DNA from: Paludibacteraceae bacterium
GTDB taxonomy: Bacteria; Bacteroidota; Bacteroidia; Bacteroidales; Paludibacteraceae
DNA: 64,000 nucleotides
Assembly: GCA_024401535.1 (NCBI GenBank)
Contig: JAKSKX010000005.1
Location: forward strand, 21,558-85,557
Direction of reading: 5' to 3'
Shown: piece by piece, positions 17,716-24,774 of the stretch
Layout of the letters: each line of letters opens with the position of its first letter
Numbering within the stretch: the first letter of the stretch is position 1
The notes under the pieces: generated by a model
The model's input: the letters and a program-made list of their open reading frames with translations, nothing else
Database searches by the model: none
Told to the model about the DNA's origin: nothing
Position numbers and translations under genes: made by a program

Positions 17716-19038
17716 ATGAGCAATAAATTACAGAACATATTTCTTACTTCTTTGGCTGTTTTGCCCATTGGAGTGATGGCTGTAGAGGATGGCAGCAGAG
17801 ACTTCCCTTTTGTTGTGTCCTCTGTGAATGATTTGATTGCTCTGCAGAAAGCAGTTAACGGAGGAGTGTCTTATCACAAGGCTGAGTTGACTGAAGGTGC
17901 CGAAGGTGCATACTTTATATTGACTCAGGATATTGATTTGACAAAGAATGACCAGCTTCGCAAGCATGGTTGGACACCAATTGGTACTGAGGCAGTCCCT
18001 TTCAAGGGAAAATTCGACGGTAAGGGTAACAAGATCATTTTCGACAGCAAAAAGAACAAAACTCCTTTTGTCTTGTTCGGTAATGCAGATAATGCCGAGA
18101 TCAAGAATGTACTGTTGGACACAAAGAACAGCGAGGCGTTGGGAATAAACAATATCTGCCAGAATGAAGGAACTTCCGTAATATGTAGTTGCGCAGTGAC
18201 AGATACAATGCCTTCTACTTGGTCGCAGTTCGCTCATTCAACATATTCGCATTACGGTGTCAGCCAAGTAAAGGCGCGCGGTTATGAGAATGGCTCTTAT
18301 GAGCACCCTTTTGTGATTGCTGATGAGATGGACTTCCTTCAGCTGAGCAAGGCAATTCGAGGTGGATCTCCGTACCATAATTCTGAAATGGAACTTGGCG
18401 GAAAGAACAGCCATTTCGTGCTTGGTGCAGATATCGATATGAAAAAACTTGTCAGCCGTGGCTATACAAGTTGGATTCCAATCGGAGCTCCAGACATGCC
18501 TTTCAAAGGACATTTCTCTGGAAACGGTCATAAAATCATAAATCTTTCTATCATAACTCCTGATCAAAGTTATTTGGGCTTGTTTGGATATACAGATGGA
18601 GCGGTGATTGAAAACGTAGAGCTATATTCTGCAAGGATTGAAGCTAATTACGATGCAGGTTTCATAATCGGCTATGCGGCAAATTCTGAAGTAAGGAATT
18701 GTGTTGTTCAGGGCGAAATGAACGGTCACCGCTGGTTAGGTTCTATTTGCGGAGAGACCTATAACACACTTGTAGGAACTTGCGAGGTTGATTGTGACAT
18801 CAAGGCCGGAAAGAATTCCTACTCAATAGGTGGAGTTGTGGGTGAAGCGATTAATCAGACTACAGTCTATCAGTGCATGGTTCAAGGTTCTGTGGCCGGT
18901 GCTGTTTCTGTGGGTGATATCTGCGGAACTTTGGAGGATAGCAACATCTACTTGTGCTCTAAGAACAAGGTTGCAACATCCTCTCAGGAAGTGGAGCTTG
19001 TTGATTTGAACAAGAAATTGTTCCAGGTTAGCAAGTAA
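17716..19038 (+). CDS. Secreted GLUG-like beta-helix protein with internal duplication
   Basis: A 440-aa protein with an N-terminal signal peptide (about 22 residues, ending near VMA). Two similar halves follow. Each starts with a F/HPFV-V/I-(N/D) segment, has AVNGGVSYH or AIRGGSPYH, a short G-x-x-FxL-x-x-DIDL/M strand pair, and WTPIG or WIPIG followed by PFKG-FDGKGNKI or PFKGHFSGNGHKI. These are hallmarks of GLUG-motif proteins, which form beta-helices on the cell surface or as secreted adhesins. The second half adds repeats such as VIENVELYSARI and EVRNCVVQG. There is no T9SS or sortase signal at the C-terminus. The substrate is unknown. Confidence 0.7.
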   Translation: MSNKLQNIFLTSLAVLPIGVMAVEDGSRDFPFVVSSVNDLIALQKAVNGGVSYHKAELTEGAEGAYFILTQDIDLTKNDQLRKHGWTPIGTEAVPFKGKFDGKGNKIIFDSKKNKTPFVLFGNADNAEIKNVLLDTKNSEALGINNICQNEGTSVICSCAVTDTMPSTWSQFAHSTYSHYGVSQVKARGYENGSYEHPFVIADEMDFLQLSKAIRGGSPYHNSEMELGGKNSHFVLGADIDMKKLVSRGYTSWIPIGAPDMPFKGHFSGNGHKIINLSIITPDQSYLGLFGYTDGAVIENVELYSARIEANYDAGFIIGYAANSEVRNCVVQGEMNGHRWLGSICGETYNTLVGTCEVDCDIKAGKNSYSIGGVVGEAINQTTVYQCMVQGSVAGAVSVGDICGTLEDSNIYLCSKNKVATSSQEVELVDLNKKLFQVSK

Positions 19039-19080
19039 TTAAGTTGACTTTTCATAATTATAGTTTTAGTTTGTTACCAA

Positions 19081-19117
19081 GTGGTTATTCTCGTGATTGA
19101 GAATGCCACTTTTTTTG
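19081..19117 (+). terminator. Terminator after the GLUG gene
   Basis: GTGG-tt-ATTCTC pairs with GAGAAT-g-CCAC and is followed by seven T. Confidence 0.8.
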
Positions 19118-19171
19118 TGCTGTTCTGCTTATGGTGGTTGCGGAAATGTGCGATGAAATCGAGAAAAATTA

Positions 19172-19203
19172 AAGGAAGAGATTGCGGTCTCTTCCTTTTT
19201 TGT
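19172..19203. terminator. Bidirectional terminator between convergent genes
   Basis: AAGGAAGAGA (19172-19181) and TCTCTTCCTT (19188-19197) form a perfect 10-bp stem with a 6-base loop and a T run on the plus strand; it also follows the AlkD-like gene on the minus strand. Confidence 0.75.
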
Positions 19204-19213
19204 TGGTTTGGGG

Positions 19214-19873
19214 TTATGATGTGAATTCGATGTATGTTTTGACTTCCTCTGTCAGCCATTTGCTTTTGGCGTCTGGTTGGTGGCTTATGGTTTCAAGGGC
19301 TGATTCGACTTGGAGTTTGTGGATTGGATAGGCTCGCTTGAGGAGACTGGCTATGCTGGAGATTTGTCTCTCGTTCAGCTGCTGCGTCTTTGTTTGGGAT
19401 TCGGCTATGAGCGAGGTCACTGATTCGCTGTCACTGCCGCTTAGGAGCAGTCTGGAGGCTAGCGAGTAGCGGATATAGTCGAAGTATTCGCCTTCGTATG
19501 TTGATTCTATGATGCTCCAAGGGTTTGAGATACGTGTTAGGAGGTTGCGTGACAAGTATTCCGCGATTTCCTCGTTGAATGTGTCTTTGATGAGGTAGGG
19601 GATTACGGACTCGTCTATCGGGTGCATGATAATTGTCGCGAGTATCATGGTCTCTCTCTGATGGAGGTTCCACAGGTTCATCGCAAGTTCATAGTCGGGC
19701 TCTATTTTGGCTGAAAGTTCCTTGAGCCTAGGGTATGTTACACCGAATACGAGCTTGTAGCCGAGGTTGCGAAGCCTCTGCGCGGTGATGCCGTCCATCG
19801 AAAGCCTAAGCATTTCCTTGACTCTCCTTACTCGTTCCCTTAGTTCCAAATCTTTTGTGACCTTGTATTCCAT
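19214..19873 (-). CDS. AlkD-like DNA alkylation repair (HEAT-repeat) protein
   Basis: A 219-aa helical protein. The N-terminal part (RLSMDGITAQRLRNLGYKLVFGVTYPRLKEL split by polar turns) followed by PDYELAMNLWNLHQRE-type helices and ATIIMHPIDES resembles the Bacteroidetes branch of the DNA alkylation repair/AlkD family. AlkD removes bulky cationic alkylated bases using a HEAT-repeat fold. I cannot confirm the catalytic Asp/Trp set, so a non-enzymatic HEAT protein is possible. A -7 box on the minus strand (TAAATTTG, 19944-19937) gives it its own promoter. Confidence 0.65.
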   Translation of the reverse strand: MEYKVTKDLELRERVRRVKEMLRLSMDGITAQRLRNLGYKLVFGVTYPRLKELSAKIEPDYELAMNLWNLHQRETMILATIIMHPIDESVIPYLIKDTFNEEIAEYLSRNLLTRISNPWSIIESTYEGEYFDYIRYSLASRLLLSGSDSESVTSLIAESQTKTQQLNERQISSIASLLKRAYPIHKLQVESALETISHQPDAKSKWLTEEVKTYIEFTS

Positions 19874-19936
19874 ATCTGTTTTCTTGTTTTCGTTAGTTTC
19901 TATGCCGGCTTACATCTTCAGCGGCAGTTGGTTCTG

Positions 19937-19944
19937 CAAATTTA
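19937..19944 (-). promoter_or_regulatory. -7 box of the AlkD-like gene
   Basis: TAAATTTG on the minus strand followed by CAGA, 64 bases upstream of the ATG. No good -33 element is seen. Confidence 0.45.
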
Positions 19945-19997
19945 GTCATTTTATCCGATACCTTATTATATATATATCTATTTTTTGCTCTATTTTT

Positions 19998-20333
19998 GGA
20001 AAAAGGCTTTTGTGGATTTACAAGAGGGGGATTTCTTGCGGAAAAGTCCTTTTGCACATCTACAAAACGTGTTTTCTAGTTGGAAAAGTCCTTTTGTACA
20101 TCTACAAAACGGGTTTTCTTGTTGGAAAAGTCCTTTTGCACATCTACAAAACGGGTTTTCTTGTTGGAAAAAGCCTTTTGTACATCTACAAATCGAGTTT
20201 TCTCGTTGGAAAAGTCCTCTTGCACATCTACAAATCGAGTTTTCTTGTTGGAAAAGTCCTTTTGTACATCTACAAATCGGGTTTTCTAGTTGGAAAAGTC
20301 CTCTTGCACATCTACAAATCGTGTTTTCCTTGC
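19998..20333. repeat. 42-bp tandem repeat array, eight copies
   Basis: Eight head-to-tail units of exactly 42 bp start at 19998, 20040, 20082, 20124, 20166, 20208, 20250 and 20292. The first copy is diverged and a degenerate ninth follows to about 20375. Copies 2-8 share GGAAAAGTCC, TTTTG or TCTTG, then ACATCTACAAA and CG(A/T/G)GTTTTCT. The base after the central TTG alternates C, T, C, T, C, T, C from copy 2 to copy 8, so the true period is 84 bp. The first three of these copies have CAAAACG and the last four CAAATCG. Because 42 is a multiple of 3, long ORFs appear in several frames; I treat these as non-coding. The unit is fully conserved with no variable spacer, so it is not CRISPR. Confidence 0.9.
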
Positions 20334-20412
20334 GTCAAGACCCTTTTTTATATGTCAGTTCGGTCTTTTACATAAAAAAACATCTTTTTTTTGATTTTTG
20401 TCAAGAATTTTC

Positions 20413-20442
20413 TTTGCGGAAAGAATTTTATTCGTATCTTTG
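20413..20442 (+). promoter_or_regulatory. Promoter after the repeat array
   Basis: TTTG (20413-20416), an 18-base spacer and TATCTTTG (20435-20442) precede the ATG at 20475 by 32 bases. Confidence 0.65.
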
Positions 20443-20474
20443 CACAAAATCGATTTTAAAATAAAAACAAAGTT

Positions 20475-21545
20475 ATGGCAGAAAAGTTAAACAAGACATA
20501 CAGAGTCATCAACGTTGTCGGCAGCTCGTTCATCAAAAGACTAAGCAACGCCGACCACGCCCACTTCATGATGGAGTTCATCGACCTTTTGCCCATCGGA
20601 CTCTACGACAACAAGCGCCCTCTACTTACACAGCTAGTAAATAACGAGGTAGAGAACATCAACAACTGTCGCAAGAACCACAACAGGGAAGTCTATAACT
20701 CCAAAATCGGAATGCTAAAGAGCGTAATGTCAGCACTTTACCGCATTCTAGTTTCCGAGGCCAAGGCAGGCCACCAGGGTGCGGCCGTAGAGGTTCACTC
20801 GTACGAGGTTCGCGTGATGCCGGAAATCAAGAACAAGGGATACCTTGAGGCTGTGAGCGGATTCCTGCACGCATGGGCCGGAACGGAAAGCCGTGCCGCC
20901 GAGGCTTTGGTCGATGACGCAAGAGACCTCTGCGAAGAGCTTCGCAACGTGGTCCAGTTCATGATGATGGAGGACCTTATGATAAAGAACATCGAGGCGC
21001 AGATTGTCTATCGCGAATCGACTGACGCACTTGTGTTCGACATCATCGCCAAGGCCAGCATCGAGAACTACGAGCTGAGCCCGACTATCGAGAGCGAGGT
21101 TGAAAGACTTGAGCAGGTGAACGAATTCCTTGAGGCATGGATTGGATTCGTCGAGAGAATACGTATCTCTGTCAAGAACTCCGGACCGGAGCCAGGTGAC
21201 GAGCCAGAGCCTCTTTCAACTGTAAAGGATCATAACTTCCCAGTGTCAGCATCAGAGAAAATTGACAGCGAGGAGGCAAAAATGAGCCGTTCCATCAGGG
21301 AAATGGTCTATAACAACATCAAGAGCGAGGACGGTGAGGCGAAAAACCCTAACGATGCCGCAACTCAGGAGGAAAGACAGGCCCTTTACCAGAAACAGCG
21401 CGCTCAGAAGCTTGACGCCTACGAAATCGCCGACCAGGTGATGAAGAATGTCGTTGCAAAGTACGGCTCAAACCTTACTGACGAGGAGCTTCAGAAGTAC
21501 TCTCAGGAGGAGTATGCGCTTTTGACAGCTGATGAAGAGGAATAA
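20475..21545 (+). CDS. Cytoplasmic helical protein, possibly DUF6261-like
   Basis: A 356-aa soluble, mostly helical protein without signal or membrane segment. The N-terminus (RLSNADHAHFMMEFIDLLPI) resembles the start of Bacteroidetes DUF6261 proteins, whose function is unknown; the similarity is from memory and modest. Residues 235-356 are acidic and poorly ordered in look, with a Gln/Arg-rich helix (QEERQALYQKQRAQKLDAY) and an acidic end. Codon choice favours C and G in third position, unlike the genes left of the repeat array. ruvX starts 34 bases after the stop codon, so it is probably the first gene of this operon. Confidence 0.5.
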   Translation: MAEKLNKTYRVINVVGSSFIKRLSNADHAHFMMEFIDLLPIGLYDNKRPLLTQLVNNEVENINNCRKNHNREVYNSKIGMLKSVMSALYRILVSEAKAGHQGAAVEVHSYEVRVMPEIKNKGYLEAVSGFLHAWAGTESRAAEALVDDARDLCEELRNVVQFMMMEDLMIKNIEAQIVYRESTDALVFDIIAKASIENYELSPTIESEVERLEQVNEFLEAWIGFVERIRISVKNSGPEPGDEPEPLSTVKDHNFPVSASEKIDSEEAKMSRSIREMVYNNIKSEDGEAKNPNDAATQEERQALYQKQRAQKLDAYEIADQVMKNVVAKYGSNLTDEELQKYSQEEYALLTADEEE

Positions 21546-21579
21546 CAAAAGACTGATTCTCAAACTATTATATTAAGCA

Positions 21580-22002
21580 ATGGGTCGAATAATTGCGATT
21601 GACTATGGCAAGAAAAGGATTGGCATAGCCGCGACTGACCCCTCTAAAATTATCGCCAACGGACTCACAACAGTGGGCCCTGGCGATATTTTTAAGTTTT
21701 TGGAGGACTATGTCGCAAAGGAAAGCGTCGAAACCATCGTCGTCGGACTGCCCAAGACTATGAGGGGCGAAGCCAGCGAAAGCATGAAGTACATAGAACC
21801 GTTCGTCAAGGGACTCAAGAACAAGTTCCCGAACATAAACGTCGAATACTTCGACGAAAGGTTCACTTCGGTACTTGCAAACCGCGCGATACTCGAGTCC
21901 GGCAAGGGCAGGAAGGAGCGCAGGGAAAACAAGGAGCTGGTCGATATGGTATCGGCAACCATTATCCTGGAGGGATACATGGAGTCAATTCACAATTCAT
22001 AA
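21580..22002 (+). CDS. ruvX: Putative pre-16S rRNA nuclease / Holliday junction resolvase (YqgF)
   Basis: A 140-aa RNase H-fold protein of normal length. IIAIDYGKKRIGIAATD supplies the first catalytic Asp, TIVVGLPKTMRGEASESM the GLP motif, and YFDERFTSVLAN the second acidic site; a C-terminal DMVSATIILEGYM carries the last Asp. In E. coli the protein processes the 16S rRNA 5' end. The last codons and the stop are formed by an AATTCA-type A/T repeat (see the repeat at 21985-22100), so the original C-terminus may have differed by a few residues. Confidence 0.9.
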   Translation: MGRIIAIDYGKKRIGIAATDPSKIIANGLTTVGPGDIFKFLEDYVAKESVETIVVGLPKTMRGEASESMKYIEPFVKGLKNKFPNINVEYFDERFTSVLANRAILESGKGRKERRENKELVDMVSATIILEGYMESIHNS

Positions 22003-22100
22003 TTCACAATTCACAATTCCGTGTCAGCGATGCGATAAATTGTGAATTATGCATTGTGCATTAAGAATTATGCATTATTTTTGCATTATGAATTATGAAT
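21985..22100. repeat. AATTCAC/AATTATGCAT short-repeat cluster
   Basis: TCAATTCACAATTCATAATT and further AATTCACAATTC copies on the left face AATTGTGAATTATGCATTGTG and ATTATGAATTATGAAT copies on the right, so the region is both internally repetitive and palindromic. It overlaps the last codons of ruvX and ends just before def. Such A/T repeats are common between Bacteroidetes genes. It can fold into a large imperfect hairpin and is perhaps a mobile-derived or simple-repeat element. Confidence 0.7.
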
Positions 22101-22119
22101 CTTTAATTATTAGTTGTTT

Positions 22120-22671
22120 ATGATACTTCCAATTACAATATACGGCCTGCCCGTGTTGAGAAAGGTTTGCACACCGATTGACAAAAACTATCCGAACCTC
22201 AAGGAACTGCTTGAGAACATGTACGCAACCTTGACTCACAGCGAAGGCGTCGGCTTGGCGGCTCCGCAGGTCAACCTGCCCATCCGAATATTCATCGTGG
22301 ACCTTGACGTGATGGGCGAGGACGAGCCTAAGTACAAGGGTGTGAAAAAGACGTTCATCAATCCCGTAATCACATGGATGTCCGATGAAACCGAGACTTC
22401 CGGCGAGGGTTGCCTCTCGCTTCCAGGCATTAACGAGAACGTCACAAGGGCAAAGAAGGTGCGCGTGAAGTACCAGGACGAGGACTTCGTGGAGCATGAG
22501 GACGAGTTCGAGGACTTCTATGCCAAGGTTATCCAGCACGAGTACGACCACCTGGAGGGCAAGGTCTTCATCGACAGAATCTCTCCTATCCGAAGAGCCA
22601 TGAACAAGGGCAAAATCGAGAGCATGAAGAAGGGTAAGGTGCGTTGCCACTATAACGTAAAGACAGTCTAG
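22120..22671 (+). CDS. def: Peptide deformylase
   Basis: A 183-aa enzyme that removes the formyl group from nascent proteins. I start at the ATG at 22120 (MILPITIYGLPVLRK), the usual N-terminus, rather than a TTG two codons earlier. The three family motifs are GVGLAAPQ, EGCLSLPG (metal Cys) and QHEYDHLEG (metal His pair and catalytic Glu). The length suits the type I enzyme. The C-terminal tail is basic (RRAMNKGKIESMKKGKVRCH), as in Bacteroidetes relatives. It follows the A/T repeat cluster. Confidence 0.95.
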   Translation: MILPITIYGLPVLRKVCTPIDKNYPNLKELLENMYATLTHSEGVGLAAPQVNLPIRIFIVDLDVMGEDEPKYKGVKKTFINPVITWMSDETETSGEGCLSLPGINENVTRAKKVRVKYQDEDFVEHEDEFEDFYAKVIQHEYDHLEGKVFIDRISPIRRAMNKGKIESMKKGKVRCHYNVKTV

Positions 22672-22688
22672 AACTTTATTTCAAACAC

Positions 22689-22742
22689 AGTGCATAATTC
22701 ACAAATAACCGCCATTCCAACGGGAATTTTGAGTTATGCACT
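22689..22742. repeat. Inverted repeat between def and the DUF1599 gene
   Basis: AGTGCATAATTCACAAA and TTTTGAGTTATGCACT form an imperfect 16-bp stem with a loop of about 20 bases. The arms share the GCATAATTCAC word with the cluster at 21985-22100, suggesting the same repeat family. It may also act as an intercistronic hairpin. Confidence 0.6.
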
Positions 22743-22760
22743 CTTTATTTAGCTTACATT

Positions 22761-23306
22761 ATGACTACAGAGGAACAGTTCGACAAGGCTATAGCAGAGT
22801 GCCGCGGCATATACATCAAGAAATATCACGACTATGGAGCCGCATGGAGAATCATGCGTCCGGAAAGCATTACCGACCAAATCTATATCAAGGCGAACAG
22901 AGTCCGCACGCTTGAAACTACGGGTGTGAGCCTTGTCGGAGAGGGTATCAAGCCCGAACTCATAGGCATCGTGAACTACGCAGTCATGGGAATGGTTCAG
23001 CTCGAGAAGGGGTACAGCGAGAAGGACGACCTCAGCGAAGCGCAGGCCATCGAATTCTATGACCAGCACATGCAGGCGACTCGCAGCCTCATGCTCAAGA
23101 AGAATCATGACTATGACGAGGCCTGGAGAGCCATGCGAACAAGCTCTTATACCGACCTCATACTTATGAAGATATACCGCACGAAGCAGATAGAGTCGCT
23201 CAAGGGCGAAACACTAATCAGCGAGGGCATAGAAGCCAACTACATGGATATGCTCAACTATGCGATGTTCTACCTTATCAAGCTGGACGAGGAAAAAACA
23301 CGATGA
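22761..23306 (+). CDS. DUF1599 protein with duplicated domain
   Basis: A 181-aa soluble protein with two copies of the same unit: KYHDYGAAWRIMRPESITDQ (about residues 20-39) and KNHDYDEAWRAMRTSSYTDL (about 113-132), each followed by a helix with I-x-R-(V/T)-x-x-(L/I)E and a GI(K/E)..(L/M)D..NYA segment. This is the DUF1599 (nucleotide-modification-associated) arrangement found across Bacteroidetes, normally next to the DoxX-type gene that follows here. The biochemical role is not established. Confidence 0.8.
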   Translation: MTTEEQFDKAIAECRGIYIKKYHDYGAAWRIMRPESITDQIYIKANRVRTLETTGVSLVGEGIKPELIGIVNYAVMGMVQLEKGYSEKDDLSEAQAIEFYDQHMQATRSLMLKKNHDYDEAWRAMRTSSYTDLILMKIYRTKQIESLKGETLISEGIEANYMDMLNYAMFYLIKLDEEKTR

Positions 23307-23312
23307 AACCGT

Positions 23313-24446
23313 ATGAATAGCACACTGGCCAAGACATATCACAGGGTTGTGGAGTCGCTAGAGAACCTGACCTTCAGACGCATAGTCATTGTCATATTCC
23401 GACTTGTCGTAGGCTTCGTTCTGCTTAGGGACGGCTTCCTGATAGTCAATGACCCGTATGGAAGCGGAATCGTCGCAGAGGGCATAATCTCGGAGCTAGG
23501 ACTCAGACTGCTCATGCCTTTGAGCCTGGTTCTGGCATTCATAGTCGGCTCGTTCAAGGTCAGTGTTGGGTGCTGCCTGCTGATGGGAACAAACGTCGGG
23601 GTAGCCGCCATGAACCTAATAATCTACCTTTTCATCGAGTTTTTTGTACTTGTGAAGCTCGATAGCCCTACATCGTGGCTCATAGCCAGAAACGTGGCCT
23701 TCATACTGCTCGGCGCACTGATTTTCTATTGGCGCAAGCACTCGGTAAAGATATACACCAAGAGGACGGAATGGGTGATAGAGCTGTATAGCTTTGCGTT
23801 CTCGGTCTTGTTCGCCGCCCACTGCTACATAAGTCTGCCGATGCTGGACACGACTGCGGCAAAAGAGGGAAACTCGATGAAATCGGCATTTTTGACAGAA
23901 GCCAAGGCTCTGGGAATGGACACGGCTAAGGTCGGTAGGGAGCTTGAGTGCCTGGCGGACACGGGATACTCGTTCGTGCTGCTGAGCAGACACCTGCCGG
24001 ACGCATCGACGATGAGGAAGGACGAAATCAACACCCTCTACGAGTACTCTGTGGGGCACGGATATCCGTTCGTGTGTCTGATAGGCGAGGAGGTGACTGA
24101 GGACGAGATGCGCGAGTACATCATAGAGAGCAAATGTGCGGAGTATCCCATTGTCAAGTTCGAGAAAAGCATAATCGAATGCGTGGCGAGGAGCAACCCG
24201 GAGCTTCTAATCATGAAGGACGGAACCATAACGCGAAAGTTCAGCGCCTACAAGATTCCGAAGCTTGAGGATGCGCTCGGCGAGGAGCTCTACGGACACC
24301 AGAGCGAGAGCTCGACGGGAAGAACGATACTGTTCTCGGTGATAGCTTATCTGTTGCCTTTGGTAGTGCTTCTGGCATACGACTACTTGATAGAGCTGTT
24401 GAAGTGGCTGATTAAAAAAATCGTGATGAAATCGAAGAAAAGCTAA
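23313..24446 (+). CDS. BT_3928-like DoxX membrane protein with thioredoxin-like C-terminus
   Basis: A 377-aa protein, 6 bases after the DUF1599 stop codon and surely co-transcribed. Residues 20-190 contain about five membrane segments of the DoxX type (FRLVVGFVLLRDGFLIVNDP at the start). Residues 190-335 are soluble, with the layout of a thioredoxin-like fold but no CxxC (TGYSFVLLSRHLPD, YPFVCLIGEE, NPELLIMKDGTIT). A last membrane helix closes the protein. In other Bacteroidales a triosephosphate isomerase gene follows; here it does not. The function is unknown, perhaps redox or membrane-stress related. Confidence 0.75.
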   Translation: MNSTLAKTYHRVVESLENLTFRRIVIVIFRLVVGFVLLRDGFLIVNDPYGSGIVAEGIISELGLRLLMPLSLVLAFIVGSFKVSVGCCLLMGTNVGVAAMNLIIYLFIEFFVLVKLDSPTSWLIARNVAFILLGALIFYWRKHSVKIYTKRTEWVIELYSFAFSVLFAAHCYISLPMLDTTAAKEGNSMKSAFLTEAKALGMDTAKVGRELECLADTGYSFVLLSRHLPDASTMRKDEINTLYEYSVGHGYPFVCLIGEEVTEDEMREYIIESKCAEYPIVKFEKSIIECVARSNPELLIMKDGTITRKFSAYKIPKLEDALGEELYGHQSESSTGRTILFSVIAYLLPLVVLLAYDYLIELLKWLIKKIVMKSKKS

Positions 24447-24514
24447 TATTGGACGCGACTATACAGCGCCGTAATGGATGTGCAATGAATATATTTTTGG
24501 AACAGGCGCGAAAC

Positions 24515-24548
24515 AAAAAAGAATCCTCCTCACGGGGGATTCTTTTTT
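24515..24548. terminator. Bidirectional terminator after the DoxX gene
   Basis: AAAAAGAATCCTCC faces GGGGATTCTTTTTT with a 5-base loop; T runs flank it on both strands. On the plus strand it ends the ruvX-def-DoxX operon; on the minus strand it would end the candidate small RNA below. Confidence 0.85.
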
Positions 24549-24616
24549 ATTAACATTAACTTTTTATTATGGCTCACACCTTCGGCGAGAAGTGTGTGTA
24601 ATTCTTCACTTTTGAC
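24515..24616 (-). ncRNA. Candidate small RNA on the minus strand, about 100 nt
   Basis: A good promoter points leftward (TTG at 24651-24649, a 20-base spacer, TAATTTTG at 24628-24621). The inferred transcript holds one stable hairpin (CACAC.CTTC with GAAG.GTGTG, 24573-24598) and ends at the bidirectional terminator at 24515-24548. No ORF of note is present on that strand. No known family is recognised. Confidence 0.4.
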
Positions 24617-24620
24617 AATG

Positions 24621-24651
24621 CAAAATTACTGCCGTTCGTAAAAGTCTGCAA
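24621..24651 (-). promoter_or_regulatory. Minus-strand promoter in the 24.5-24.8 kb gap
   Basis: On the minus strand TTG, N20, TAATTTTG followed by CA is a full match to the Bacteroidetes housekeeping promoter. It points away from the glycosyltransferase genes, into the gap. Confidence 0.5.
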
Positions 24652-24673
24652 TACCTAAAAGTTGGTATTTTGC
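24648..24673. repeat. Inverted repeat upstream of the glycosyltransferase genes
   Basis: GCAATACC (24648-24655) and GGTATTTTGC (24664-24673) form an imperfect hairpin overlapping the -33 element of the minus-strand promoter. It could be an operator. The remainder of the 24447-24774 gap shows only a weak TATATTTG box (24750-24757) for the gene on the right. Confidence 0.4.
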
Positions 24674-24774
24674 GTGGTAAAAGTATCAATGTGTAATTTC
24701 AGCCTCCATATTTGTTATAAAAAAGTGAGCTGTGTTAGATAAAATGCTTATATTTGCTTATCAAATCAAAGCAG

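Noticed and set aside
19998-20333. CRISPR array
   Set aside because: The whole 42-bp unit is conserved, with no variable spacers, and no cas genes are in the window.
19767-20464. Overlapping + strand ORFs over the 42-bp repeats (14-residue repeat proteins)
   Set aside because: Several frames are open at once because 42 is a multiple of three. One ORF runs antisense into the AlkD-like gene, and none has a sensible start, signal or domain.
24569-24601. Ten-codon ORF (MAHTFGEKCV) in the 24.5 kb gap
   Set aside because: Too short to support without conservation; it coincides with the hairpin and may arise by chance.
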